NCBI RefSeq assembly: GCF_947179165.1
Contig: NC_077240.1
Location: 45,754,501 to 45,818,500, forward strand
Direction of reading: 5' to 3'
DNA: 64,000 nt
Origin: Solanum dulcamara
Taxonomy: Eukaryota; Streptophyta; Magnoliopsida; Solanales; Solanaceae
The translations under genes and the position numbers were made by a program. The notes beneath the pieces are model-generated. The model did not search any database. It was given only the letters and a program-made list of their open reading frames with translations, and was not told the origin of the DNA. Every line of letters begins with the position of its first letter. The stretch's first letter is position 1. Shown here piece by piece: positions 11,433 to 23,955 of the stretch.

Positions 11433-13673
11433 TTATAAGACCCCGTAAGATAAAAAGTCAAACGAAAAGAAAATCTCAAGAAAGGACCACTGACCCAAGT
11501 ATATAAGTTAGTCCATGACTTGTAGACGTTATTAAGGGTTGTAAACTTGACTCGTAGTGGTGAAGTAGATAAGTGGAAATTTAGCTAAGGAAAATAAGAG
11601 CCTACGAGTCATATTACGACTTTTGAAAAAGTCTATGACTCATATAAGGGAGTCATAGTGCAGGTCTTGAACCCTGCAAATGCCTAAGCCTCAGGAATTC
11701 ATCTACGACTCAACATGATGAGTCGTAGAGAACTTTACCACTCATAGAAATTATTCATGGTGCAACATAAGAGACTCAACTTGCAAGTTTTCCAGACCTG
11801 GAAGATGGGTTATTTTGACAACTCTAAGACTGAAAATGAGTTGTAGAAATGACTAGTATAAAAAGTTTAGAGACTCGATTTTCAGGTCTTTCTTAAGACC
11901 TGCAGGATGAGTCATAATGATGACTAGTCATTAGTTCTATAGATCGTAGAGGGAAGTCGTAGAAGTGCCCAAATTGAATTTTAATAAAGGGTAGTTTGGT
12001 ATTATTCCTACATTCTAATAATGCATGTGGACATTTTTACGAACTAGATTCATACGAATTGTATCCTAAATACTCCTAAAAGTCTTTTCTTCCCTCATTA
12101 TTCCCCAAACAAATTCTAGACACTTCTCCCAAGGTTACTCAAGAGTTCATCAAGCTTTGATTAGGGTTTCTTCAAGATCAAGTCTCTTTTCTCAAATTTA
12201 AGTCTAATTTCAATCAAGATATGTGTGGATTAATTAATGAGTCTCTTCCACTCATGGAGTTCAAGGTTTATTTCATAAATCTTATGAAATCTCATTACTT
12301 TCAAACTTCAATTTTGATGAATTGTGTTGGGTTGATTCAATTTCGTCTTAAATTATTATTTATGATTATTATAAGTACGTTTCTATATAAATTACATGAT
12401 TTAAAGTTGATTTATGAAGGACTAAGCATGAAGCTATTTTGTATGATGAATTATATGAATTATGATTATGGGGTTCAATGTTTTCAAGGCGTTCTTATGG
12501 TTTTCAATCAAATTAATTATGTATATGGGTTTTACTCTAAATTCAAGTATGAAGTATGATCATAAATTGTAAGTATATTCAGGTTATGATTTTCATGCAA
12601 GTTATGAATAAAAGTGACTTAGGGCTCTATGTGGTGACCTAAGGCCTAACGATATGAATTATGCAAGTATTATTTGTGATGATGAAAGGCCAATTCTCAT
12701 GTTGCAACTATGTCATGAAATGAGCTACTCTATGAATTTCAAACGTTTGATCATGTCTGTGATATTTGTTAATTATGATTACTAAGCTATGTATGTATTC
12801 CGTGGGATTTGACTTAGCACCGAGTGGACCTGAGCTGGGGGCCTACCAAAAGTCTTAGTAGAAGCCTCATGTATCTTAAACTACGTGCTACTGTAGGTTT
12901 ATCTTGTGGCATAGCTAGTGGATCCACATATAGCGTATGTACATGACCCGCCTAATGGGGTAGAGTCTATCGTGGCAAGTAGATTTCCCTTTTCTTTGTT
13001 GTATGAGGAGACAACGGGATTCCATGTTATAGATCGCATGGTATTATTAGCAGTTATGGTTTTTATCCCACATATGTATATGAGTATTGTGTTATTTCAT
13101 GATTTTCAACTACATCTCTTAAGTGCTTTGATCATTATGACTTTTCTCATGGTTTTACCTATCCTCTTTATCATGTATATTCTTGAGAGTTGCATCTTAT
13201 GATTTATATTGCATGTCATGCCCACATTCTTAGTACATTCAAACATACTAATGCATATTGTTGCCTACATTGTCTCATATTGTAGGAGTTGAGTTGAGGA
13301 TCATATCCATCCATATGTGTAGTTGAGCTTTCTTATCAAAGGAGTTGTGATGAGTCCTCATCTATCGAGGATTAGTTATGAGATGTCATTTTCTTACTTC
13401 TAAAGACATTTATTTATTTTATATTCAGAGTGAGCTAGGGACATGTCTTACCCCCCACCCATGTTCATGGTTAGAGGTATTAGTTGAATAAAATATTGAG
13501 TCTATATTATCTAGTTACATTGTTCGTTTATGCTTCAAATGTTAGACTATTATGTTGATTCCGCATTTTACTGTACCTTATGTATGCTTATTTACATGTC
13601 AAGAGGTTTAGTTGGAGACCTTGAGGGTTTCAATCATCGTGTCACGAGTAGGCCTTAGGTCGGGCCCTGACAT
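11433..13673 (+). repeat. Element B 3' LTR
   Basis: Starts directly after the polypurine tract (tataagacccc, with the first TG altered) and ends with taggccttaggtcgggccctgaca. The U3 part (11440-11960) is rich in inverted words such as gactcgtag and ctacgactc. A small open frame at 12918-13202 has no recognisable product. Length is 2,241 bases. Confidence 0.85.
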
Positions 13674-15500
13674 TAAGAGTGCAGTGGGAGGCTAAAGTGT
13701 GGAATTTATAATGGAAGGGAGAAGCTTCACCTCACGTTTGTTCTCCAGCAATAAAGGCCTAGATTTTATGTGAAAACCTCATGTAGATAGTAGATTTCGT
13801 GCCAGGTCCGCATCACGGACCTGGCTGATGATCAGTGTAATTTTGCCGATGAACTGAAGATTAAGAAAATGTCAAGGAATGAAACAAGTCTACGTCGTGG
13901 AATTCAATGACAGCTATGCAATTTTGCATTTTTCAATATTATAAATAGCATACTTGCAATTTTTATTATTTATTCTGTATTTTATTTTGGATATTATGAA
14001 CAGAAATGAAGGAAGAAATACTCTTGGGTTACTTTTCTCCTACTCTTTCATTTTAACTACTCTTGAATGTCATTTATTATAATTCAAATTATGAGTGGCC
14101 AAGATTCTTTATTCTAGGGCTGTAGCCACAAGATTATCATATAATACTGATTTTTTTTGGTTCTGAATGAGTTTTTGTTTATGATTACTCCTATATTCTT
14201 GATTTTACCATTTTAATGTCTGGCCAACATTAGGATGAATGTGTTGTCTACCTTGAAATCTGAAGATGGATAGAAGATAGAACATGGAATGTAGGGAACA
14301 TTTTTATTATAAGGTTATGTACGATGATTAGTGTGTAGGATGCCCATGACACATACCTATATACCATGTTTGTCTATTAAATAGGATGATAACATTAATG
14401 TATTTTTTTGGTTCATGCCTATCTCCACTCAATGATGTAATTAGTCTGTCAACGAAGGTAGGCAATTAGAGGTCGAAAGACCATGATTGTAATATTAACC
14501 CTATAAATCAGTAATTTAATGACCCATTGGATAATAAAGTAAATAATATTATGCCTAAAATCTATAAATGCTATAGCCTTAGTTTATTTTAACTTGATTA
14601 AATCTCAGTGAAATCACTGAATCGCTTTTTGTAGTAGTTTACAATTGTTTAAAATTAGAAGCAACAAACTATCCACTCTTTACAACACAGGTAATTAATT
14701 TAGTTCATCGAAAAGCTAGTGAGAGCCTCATTAAAGTCTTTTGGGTTTGACAATTCATCTCTGAAAGGAGTCATTTTAATACTTGTAAGACTGCGAACAC
14801 TTGCATGTGCTTTGGTAGCAACAGGATTCATATGAAAACTTATCCGATAGAAATTCTTTGGATTTGACTTGGTGTTAGATATTCATTATAACCTTAAACT
14901 ACATATAATACACTTTAAATACTTAAGAATTGATCCTAACACATATATATAATTAGAAGTCATCGATTTTGAGCCTATACGCATATAAAAAATAGTCTGG
15001 ATCTTAGCATAAGAATTTTTAGGGTGTTAGATATTTGCCCTGCTTCTTCGTCTCTGAGCTCAAATTCAATTGTCATTAGTCATTCTGTCAATTTCTTGAA
15101 CATACATAGTATTATATATATAATAGGGAATCAATAAACTTATGTCATTTTTTTGCAAAATAGAGAACCAATTGAGGATAACTCTTTTAATAATTTTAAT
15201 ATATTATTTAATTTCAAAATTTAAGTCAAAGTGATTAATGAATGGGTTTTCAAAATCTAATTAGTTTTGATATAAAGAGAACATATAACTCAGAAAAATA
15301 TTATTTTTGATGACTGACCCAAAACAATAAATAATATTGTAGATAAACCTGCAACTCGCTCTGCCTCACATCAAACTTTAAAAAATATATTTAACCCACC
15401 CGCCCCGCATAATCTTAAACTCGGATTCACTCCACATAGCCTTAAACCCTCTCCATCCCCCAATTGCCCTGCCTCATTACCATTTCTATCTCCCACGCAA
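13674..15500. other. Intergenic relic DNA without recognised genes
   Basis: AT-rich DNA with no frame over 90 codons. A short hairpin (CCAGGTCCG and CGGACCTGG) sits near 13803-13826. The stretch 14440-14900 has the feel of an old retroelement leader but no diagnostic motif, so I leave it unassigned. Confidence 0.5.
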
Positions 15501-16135
15501 TAGAGGCGGACTCACATCTATAGGTGGGGGTGCACGTGAACCCGTTAACTTAAAAAAGAATCATGTGTATAACATCGTGAACCCGTTAACTTCGAAATAA
15601 ATCATGTGTATATATGTTACATATCTTGCAAAACTAGTAGAAACTCATATATAATTAACGGTGCACCCATATAGAGCATAAAAGTGCACTTAGGCAGTTG
15701 GTATAAGCTAAAGCACCCGCACGATCAGGGATCATTCCTGATTAGAACCCCACTTCACTATTTTTTATTATAAGTTTTAAATTTAAAGGGCTTATTTATA
15801 ACATCAAAAATTGCTAGATAGGGGATTTTAACTCATGACCACCTAATACAATAAATTAACCTTAACTATTGAGCTATCACATGCAATTATTTTAAGAAAG
15901 TTAAAGTGTAGATATTACCTTAAAGGCTTAAACTCATATTATAAAAAAAATAAAGTTCAAGTATTAGCTTAGAGCTCATATTTGATCTAGATATTTGTAT
16001 TTATTATTTTCAGTATTGTTGAAGTCATTTGTGACCAATCGAATATGACATTATCCGTAATTGAAAGTTTTTCTAATGCCTAAATTAAGATAATATTTGT
16101 GAACTTAGAGTATTCAAATCTTGGGTTCGTCTCTG
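15501..16135 (+). mobile_element. Small non-autonomous hAT (Tip100-like) element
   Basis: The left end TAGAGGCGGACTCACA and the right end, read on the minus strand as CAGAGACGAACCCA, form imperfect terminal inverted repeats of the Tip100 type. They are flanked by CCACGCAA (15493-15500) and CCTCTCAA (16136-16143), an 8-base target duplication with six matches, as hAT elements make. There is no transposase. A tRNA-like block lies inside at about 15688-15752 (ttggtataagc, then gattagaacccc). Strand is arbitrary. Confidence 0.6.
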
Positions 16136-16837
16136 CCTCTCAATATTGATGCCCTAAAGGTTGGTAGTTCAAGGAAAGCATTATCACCCACAATTTTATC
16201 TCAGCTCTTTATATATTTATTTTTTGTACCAAGAACCTTATTCATTCACTAGTGCAGTGAAAGGATAGATTCGAGATTCAAAGACGACTCCAATTTGCTA
16301 CTTTGCTAAGGCGATGATGAAATAAAAATAATCATCAACGCAAGAGAGAAAAGGAAATTGTATAATGCAACCAACTTAGGAAGGCTAGAGATGTTCGTGC
16401 AACCACTCGCAGCTATGATGATGGTCTCATCTCCTTTTCAAAGTTGTAATACTATCATTTCTAGCCTCTAAGCTTCACCATTTTTATTGTTTCATACTCA
16501 GTTTGGTGATTTGACGCCCGTATGTTGTTTCTATACTTTTGCTTTAAAAAGTTAAATGTTTATTTTTCTTTGTTAAGGTATAATTTATTTAGCCTCACTG
16601 GTTTTTTTGGTTAAACATGCAATTCATAAATAGAATCAAAATGGTGGATCACATAATTCTGAGGGATGTCCATGGTCTGTTAGTTGGCCATTACGAGTAT
16701 AATTAGAGGTAGTTTTTCTTACAAAAGTAGTTCCTAGGATGTCTGCCATGAATGTCTCTACTACAAACAACAGAGGAACTTTAAAAACTATTGGTGTAAG
16801 TGTCTGTATTCAATAACCGTATTATTATACGATATAT
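16136..16837. other. Intergenic DNA, nothing recognised
   Basis: No gene, RNA or repeat boundary that I can support. It leads into the LINE remnant on the minus strand. Confidence 0.5.
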
Positions 16838-17262
16838 AGTTATTATTGATCATAGTAATGGCTTCCGTCGAGTCAGTGTTAACTTCTAGGGGCTGTAAAT
16901 TCCTGTTATTTGCTAGCTTCAAGGCATAAAGAATGGTTGTTAGCTCAGCTTGGTTTATGCTCGTGTGTGTAGGTTTTGGAGAATCTTACTACCCAACCAC
17001 CCCTGTGGTCTCTATCACACCTCTAGGTCCTCCTCGCTAGGGTTTTTACTTATAGATCCATTGGTGTTCAGTTTATACGTGTCCTCACAGGGTGGAGGAA
17101 GTCATTTGACTTCGATTGATGTTTTAGTGGGTTTTATTTTCTTTCCCATTGACAATAGAAGGTGGTATTTTGTTTCCCAAGCTATTATGCTATCTATATG
17201 GGGGAGGTTTTGTTGTCATTGAGGGTGTTTTCATTCCTTCTTATCCAGATTCCCCATAATCA
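16838..17262 (-). pseudogene. LINE-derived RNase H (RVT_3-like) remnant
   Basis: On the minus strand three frames together spell the C-terminal RNase H of plant L1-type retrotransposons or their host relatives. A WGIWIRRNENT block near 17262-17225 is typical of the linker. KLNTNGS at 17074-17054 matches the first catalytic strand, normally KLNTDGS, so the first Asp reads Asn. A GGWVVRF block follows near 17000. Then comes NQAELTTILYALKLANN with the catalytic Glu (about 16953-16905) and LEVNTDSTEAITMINNN with the next Asp (about 16895-16840). At least two frameshifts and several stops break it. A plus-strand 90-codon open frame over the same bases is its shadow. Whether the source was a LINE or a domesticated gene cannot be told from this piece. 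Confidence 0.65.
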
Positions 17263-17647
17263 TTAGGGTAGGACTGTCTCCCATGGAATCTATTTGTTGA
17301 AAGATTTTCCTTTGAGGGCTTTCCAGACTTCAGTTCAGGTTTTCGTGGTAGCATTTTTGCCAGTTGTTGTTATTTGTTCATAGTTGTTACTTCACCTAAA
17401 TGGTTGTTTGTTGCTATAGTTACTTTATATTACTGCCTAGCCATTAGTATCATTCTATAATTTACTTGAAAATCTATTGGAGATCATGTATTTAGTGTTT
17501 CTCTTTTATAACTCATGTTCTTCTTTTCATTTTAGATTTGGTCGTCGGAATTTTGTAGTAAATAATTAAAAACTATGTTGGTGAGCCTTTTTCTTAGTTG
17601 TTTAATAAAATGTTTATGGTGTTCTTAAGGTGTATCATATTTGTAGG
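17263..17647. other. Flanking DNA left of element A
   Basis: AT-rich sequence without a recognisable gene. Its last five bases, GTAGG (17643-17647), match GTAGA at 40359-40363 in four of five positions and are read as the target duplication of element A. Confidence 0.6.
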
Positions 17648-18960
17648 TGTATCGACCCGACCTAGGGCCTAGTTGAAACATGGAGATAGGGATGTGAGGG
17701 ACCCCAACCATGATCCATCTTAGCCTTCATTGCATACATAACGTAAGAATAACATGAAGACAAGCGGAATAAAGCATTAAGTGGGAAATGGGATAAGGGG
17801 AGTGAACTTTATAAACGTCCAAATCAGACTATACCATAACATCATTTAAATATGCCTTTAGTTTAACTTTTGACAGCGATTTAGGACAAGATTCTATCTC
17901 ACCCTAGCAATAGAAGAAATGTCTAAGAAAAATAAATATGAAATAAAGTCTTGTCCTTACTACAATTAAGACTCACCAACTCTTAGAACTATAAAGAAAA
18001 CTCTAGCCACGAGCAGGGTAATCGCAAGTGTCATCCGTCCCTACATTATGAGACAACGTAGGCAAAATATTTGTTAGTACATTTGAATATACAATGTATG
18101 TGAGATATGTATGAAAAAATGAAAGGACATATAAATATTCCATAAGAAGCATGACCAAATAATAATAATGCATAAGCATAGTTCTAAAGAAATTTTAAAA
18201 CATAAGAAACACTTGGTCAATGCATATCATAAAACTTCATCATGAACTCATAACTTAACATCATAAATTTTAACTTGAACTTGTGTGGGATAAGACTGTT
18301 AACTGACAACTAAGACCATGTGAGCTACTACACGAAATCCAATGATTCCTGTATTGAAACAGGCCGATAACTACTGCATCGAAATAAGAGAGGCTACCTT
18401 TCCAAGGCATACTCCAAATATAACTCACCTCAACTCAATAGGGCTATGTGGATCCACTAGCTATCTCATGAAGGCAATACTATGTTGGCAACATAGTTTG
18501 GCACATTAGGTTGCTATTAGAATTCCCTTGGCTAACCAACTGTGTTATTCTACCGAACTCCACCTAGAACTCCTTTCAGTGCTTAGTCAATATCCCAACG
18601 GAAACTCATAAAATATAATCATAACACAGTAAGGAAAGATAGTAACTGCGTATAAATCCATCTTTAAAACATTTAGGAATAGCTCATCTATCTTGGTGAT
18701 TCATGAGAATCCATATCTTTGGTGAGAATTTTCCTTTCACCATCTTTAAACATCTAATGATCTTAACTCTGATCATTATCTCAATTTTAACTTCAAAATT
18801 ATAATCTTAGTTGTAACTCTTGAAAGCCATCTTTATAAATCATTTAACTCATGATTAACTCATAAATTCATGTTTAACTTTTATAATTATTATAAATTTC
18901 ATCCTAAGATCATAATGTCAACTTTAAACCATGAAAACTTTACTTGTAGATCATTGAACC
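17648..18960 (-). repeat. Element A 3' LTR, first segment
   Basis: Matches 34725-35702 and 38967-39300 of the 5' LTR. It is interrupted after gaacc at 18960 by the nested long-LTR element and resumes at 27197. The LTR-wide dyad is present near 18075-18105. Confidence 0.88.
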
Positions 18961-21900
18961 TGTCACGACCCAACCCCGTGGGCCGTGACTGGGGTCCGAC
19001 CTGGACCCCCGTTTACGTAACTGTCGACTACAGTCAAACTGGACTATGTATAACGTGATACTGCTCACAATAACCTCAATGGGTTAAAACTTTTTCATGT
19101 TCATATGGCCTCCTAGATATAGGAACCAAACACATGAACTCAGTGGGTGATAAAATATTCATACAACACGTGTGGCCTCTTTGATTTGCATCATGTCATG
19201 AAAGGGAAAGCCAGCCGATAAGGCTGCCACAACATAATAGCTTTTACAATATATCGCATAGGCATAATCAAAATAAACTCCTAAACAACCCACACACATA
19301 TGTCTACAGAACTCTAAGAATGGTAACAACAACATATGGCGGGACAGGGCCCCCGCCGTACCCCTAGACAAATAAATATATACATATCAAATGACCAGCA
19401 TCAAAAGTTAGGCTCCGGAATAGTGGAGCGCTCCCAACATCGCTGAGTGGAAACCCTAAGCAAGCAGACTTCCAAAATGAACATATGTACCTGCGGGCAT
19501 GAAATGCAGCCCCCCAGAAAATGGGGGGTCAGTACGATATATGTACTGAGTATATAAAGCATGGACTGTAACTAGTAAATCCATTACCAAACAGAAGGTG
19601 CAAAAATGAGCAAACTATCCAGAATACCCAAATGCTTTTCATAACCACAAATAATGTATAGAGAGAAACATATGCCATATCCGGCCCCATTATGGGACTC
19701 GGTGAACAAATACAAAATGTGGTCGTCGCCCCGTCACTAGCGTCACAGCACATCATAACTCCAGAGTAGGGAATATCTCTGTAACAGATCATATCATATT
19801 AGATGGTTATATCATATCATATCATATCATATCATAAGTGTACATGGCATATCATAACTCCACAAATCAAACCCATGTACAGGTCGTACCTGCCCTCTCA
19901 CGTCGGGGCATGGCGAATAATGCAGAAAAGTATGCACGATAACAAAACCTGGCCCGGGCTTGATGAAAGAAGTATTGAGGCATCCACGAGTGGAGTAGTG
20001 AGAAACCAAATGCAATTTAAATCATATTTGAGACTCGATGGAATAATCAAAATAAGCTATCATTCAAAATCCAGACAAGGATCATATCAAGTACCTTTTG
20101 AAAGTTACTATGGGCTATATCAAAATAGAACTTTTGGGAATCATATAAACATATCAAGGCTTAAAAAAATATCTTTTGGAAGTCGAGAAGTTGGTCATTC
20201 TAGCGGCTTTACAAATAAAAACTTCTTTAAAATCATATGAAAGTTATATACTTGTTTCTTAAAATCCATGCTGAAAAGGAATATTAGCTTTATATACTTA
20301 TGTCAAAGAAATGCTAAAAGAAAGTATAAGCCTTACATACGTATGCCAAAACATGCCAAAAGAAAGAAACGTTAGCTTTACATACCTGTTACAGGTTACT
20401 TTTTATCCCGTTTGTCTCGTCGTCCTTTAAACCTAAGCAACATAAAAGCAATACGAGTATTAACAACCCTTGGCTTTCCAGCACCTTAGGCTATACCTTA
20501 GCATCAATAGAATCTATTTCCTTAGTCGTTTCCTCGACTAGTTCTTTAGTTTGTTAAGGCATTAACGAAAAATGGGCAGCACCTCCCCTATAATGTGCCC
20601 TATCCGAATTTCCAATTAGGTTCCTAATACCTACTGCCAACCAACAATAACAACCTGCAGCAATTCAGACCAACAATATACAACATAAACTCCAAACGAC
20701 TTATTCAAAAATACGGTATCACAATAGGGCGTCTAGCCTTTATTTTGTAATGCCTTTAATTATACGCCACAGGTGGTCATGTGGATTCAACCAGAAGCAC
20801 CCTAACCCACATTAGAACATATTTATTCCCTGAAACAACACATTACACCCCTGCAGCAACAACTCACAAGAACGACACTTTATTTCGACGACAATTCACT
20901 TGTAGCGACTCCAATTTAGTTTATTTCGGACGTCAAGCATATTTATCATATTTTCACATTTCCAGCCACTTACACAACGTAAAATACCCTATATGACAAC
21001 ACCATAAACTCCAATTTAAAAGGAAAGGCCTTACCTTACGTTAAACTTGTCAAACTCGCCAAAACTATCAAAACGCGAAATCTGGACAGCCCACTGTCTT
21101 ATATTGTCGCTTAGTTTCGGAGGGGTAATTGACGGAAACAGGATTTGTGGCCTCAATGAAAGTTATATACATGTGTATCAAGGTCGCAAAAAATTTTGAA
21201 TTACCCCTACAGCAATTTTGTACGAAAATATATGCCCAAAATACTCACAGCTGTCCGTGTAGGATTTCCAAAGCACAATCTGGGCAGCAGCTCCCCCAAG
21301 CTTCACCACCATTTTTGGAGTAGAGAAAAGCAAAACTGGGTTGTAGAGTCTACATGAAAGTTGTAGCCCTGTGAAATATATTTCCAAATCATCTTGAATC
21401 ACTCGAAACTAAGCCTTACACAAGGAGTTATAGTCGTATTACTAACAGTAGTCCTACTCATAAACGAGTTTCTTAACAAGAACAAAAACCTCCTCGTTGC
21501 CCCAATGACAAATTTTTATATGGTCAAACACCATTATTTAATCGCGGTATACCTTGAATAATTAATTCCCGAATCGAAAATGGAGGGCTTACCTTATTTG
21601 GTTGCTGCCGTAGCTCTCTCTATTTCTTTCAAGCTTGCTCCTAACTTTTCCAAGTCTCAAATGAATCAAAGATGAGAGATTAGTCATCTTTACATGTATA
21701 TATACCCTTTTTAAGAGAGTGACACATGACAGCCCCTAGGGGTGACATGTGGCATCCCCCTAGGGCGCCACCTCACACCATGCGGCCACTCACGTGCTGC
21801 CATGTGGTATGTGGGGTCCACCTCAAGTAGGTGAGTCACCTGCTTGCTTGTCACCTGCTTGGTTGTCACCTGCTTGCTTGTCACCTACTTACTTCGCTTT

Positions 21901-22273
21901 CGCTGCGTCGTTTCCTTATTTCTCTTCCGTGGGCTCATAATTTCGTCGCACTTTAAGAGCCTATGTATTCCTTACGACTTAGTCTCAACACGCACTCGAG
22001 TAGCTTAAGTACATAAGACCTCTAAGTTGGTAGCTTACGCGAGTCAATCGAGTGCTACGACTCATTTCTCGGCCTCCAACTCCTTTCAAATTTTTATAAC
22101 CTTATTTCCAATCTTCCTTATTATGAAGCATTTCATTCTCCTTTCCTTGGAGTTATTTGATAGCATTATTAACTATCCGACTCACATAACGACTTTTAAG
22201 AAACTTAAGAGCCTTCCCAGAAACTTGAGAAGCTTAAGAAGCCTTCTAAGGTACCAAAGTATGGGCTGTAACA
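18961..22273 (-). repeat. Long LTR of the nested element (3' LTR)
   Basis: Runs from TGTCACGACCCAACCCC to GGGCTGTAACA. It contains a short tcatatcata microsatellite (19809-19835), a CAGTAC...GTACTG dyad at 19529-19549 and, on the minus strand, a TATA box at 21697-21704. Upstream of that box in the element's own reading lie one CACGTG (21791-21796) and several tcacctgcttgc repeats (21826-21894). Open frames inside (up to 145 codons) have no domain. Confidence 0.88.
21697..21704 (-). promoter_or_regulatory. TATA box of the nested 3' LTR
   Basis: On the minus strand the context is aagggtatatatacatg, a strong plant TATA box, about 90 bases downstream of a CACGTG G-box. It is kept at 26673-26680 in the other LTR. 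The start site was not mapped; this is inference from sequence. Confidence 0.55.
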
Positions 22274-23955
22274 TCCTTCCCCCCTTTAGAACATTCGTCC
22301 CCGAATGTTAACTAGCCTCATAAGGTCTTACGAGTGCTTCAGGATTCTTCTGTACTGGTTGCCGTTCATAGGCCTTGTATTAACTCATATGGTCTATTTA
22401 AGAAGGTAGATTATCTGTAGGCATAGGGAACAGGTGATATTTCTTTTCCATTTCATCTTTCCAGTTCCTTTACCACACATCATATTGCACCCTTTACACG
22501 AACATGTGTAGGAGCTTAAAGTAGCCTGAAAGATGCTTTAGCATCACCATACTAGTTTGTACGTAAACCTGTATCATTTCTTACTTCCTTCCTCTACTTA
22601 CCCTTGAGTTTCCTCGTATTCCAGTATAGGAGAGATCTCTCATCCTTTCCTTGTTTTGCTGCTTGTACACTACAATATTAGTAGTCAGTAACTTTGTTAC
22701 CAACGTCTTACCTTCAGTCGAGTATAGCCTGGCTATTCCTTACAGTATGTTTAAGTTCTCATCGTAATTCTCTTGTTGTATTCATCCCCTTTGTATGCAC
22801 CTATTCTTTGATGTCATACTATTCAAGTCCTTACTATTAATTCTACACACTGTCTCCGGTATCATGGCTTCTATCCGTTTATTATTAGCCTTTAGATCTT
22901 ATTAACTCGTGCCAGTATGGGATCTCACTTGAAGCCACTTCCCCCCTTTGGGTGTACCATGTCACTATCTGTTGTGTTCTACCTTACGCCCTTATTTCCA
23001 ATTTTTCAATACATATGATTCTTTTCCAACACATTCGGTATACTGCACCATATCTATGCCTTCTTTTATATCTACCATACCTTTGGTTGCCTAGGTACAA
23101 CAACTTAACACAATCATGAGGTGCTAATCCAGTCTAATTATGGGTACTCGAGTCACGTAGCAATTTATTCGAAGCCACTTTCTCACAAGGCTTTACTTAT
23201 TTTCATAACTATCCTCATTATATTCACATCATATCCTGTTCGCATTCTACCCCATAGTATAACACTTCTTAACCTTCTTCACGATTCTTACTGTGGGTTA
23301 CTTACCCTTCTTAATTAGTCTTATCCTTAATATATCATTCTATCCAGAACTACCAGTCTTTTCTAAATCATTTTCCTTTTATTTCAAGAAAAATTTGGGC
23401 AGAGTTTCCTCTGTATTTCTTACTATCTCAACACCTGCACGCAGAAAATGCCAACAATTCCTCACAGGGGCAATACGCATAAAGATACATATATACGTAT
23501 CATATCACGTCATATTGCAGCCTCACAAGGCGCCCAATATCAATAATAGTATAACTGATGGACTTACCTCGTATGTCCAACTCGAACTGCACCTGTTTAG
23601 ACTTTCCGTCTACTTTTCCTTTCAATTTTCAACTTTACATGTCAACAGTAATTCAATACCTTACTTGGCACCTATCATTCGTGCCTTGCTTACCTGCGTG
23701 CTATGTAACTTCCAATATCATCAGTAACCTTCTTATATTTATGTTGTCCTTCTGCTGAAATCACAAGTTAGTATGAGGAATTTCATTCCCTATGACTCGG
23801 CTCTATCGCACGATCGTAGATATGAAAGAAAGGTAATATCCTAAATGTCCTGTAGCCTCTTGTCTATAGATGTGGTGCACAACACACCGATAAACAAGAC
23901 TCTACTAGACACGGTCTGTAGACACTCCAAGGATGAACTACTCTAATACCACTTC
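22274..23955 (-). other. Internal region of the nested element, no coding capacity
   Basis: Starts at the left with tccttcccccc, the complement of the polypurine tract, beside an inverted repeat AACATTCG and CGAATGTT (22290-22309). It ends at the right with a leader resembling that of the Gypsy elements and a primer site at about 23938-23951. A 144-codon plus-strand frame (23293-23727) runs antisense to the element and has no recognisable domain. I see no gag, protease, RT or integrase motif in any frame. Confidence 0.8.
23938..23951 (-). other. Primer-binding site of the nested element
   Basis: Read on the minus strand this is TGGTATTAGAGTAG, four bases after the LTR end. It resembles the initiator methionine tRNA site TGGTATCAGAGC with one change in the first eleven positions. 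Confidence 0.65.

Larger units (their letters stand above)
4728..13673 (+). mobile_element. Element B: degraded Ty3/Gypsy chromovirus (Tekay/Del type)
   Basis: A recognisable but dead LTR retrotransposon in the plus direction: truncated 5' LTR, primer site, gag with a CCHC knuckle, protease, reverse transcriptase, RNase H, integrase, chromodomain-like tail, polypurine tract and 3' LTR, in the order expected for Ty3/Gypsy. The chromodomain tail and LTRs above 2 kb suit the Tekay/Del lineage. The two LTRs differ at roughly one base in eight over a 240-base stretch compared by eye (5040-5280 against 12220-12470), so the insertion is old. No target duplication can be read because the left end is lost. 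Confidence 0.9.

Noticed and set aside
16950..17222. 90-codon plus-strand frame
   Set aside because: Shadow of the minus-strand RNase H remnant.
19803..20240. 145-codon open frame in the nested LTR
   Set aside because: It runs against the element's direction, has a low-complexity repeat at its start and no domain; the second LTR copy breaks it earlier.
23293..23727. 144-codon open frame in the non-coding element interior
   Set aside because: Antisense to the element, Leu/Ser/Phe-rich as expected for AT-rich shadow frames, no motif.
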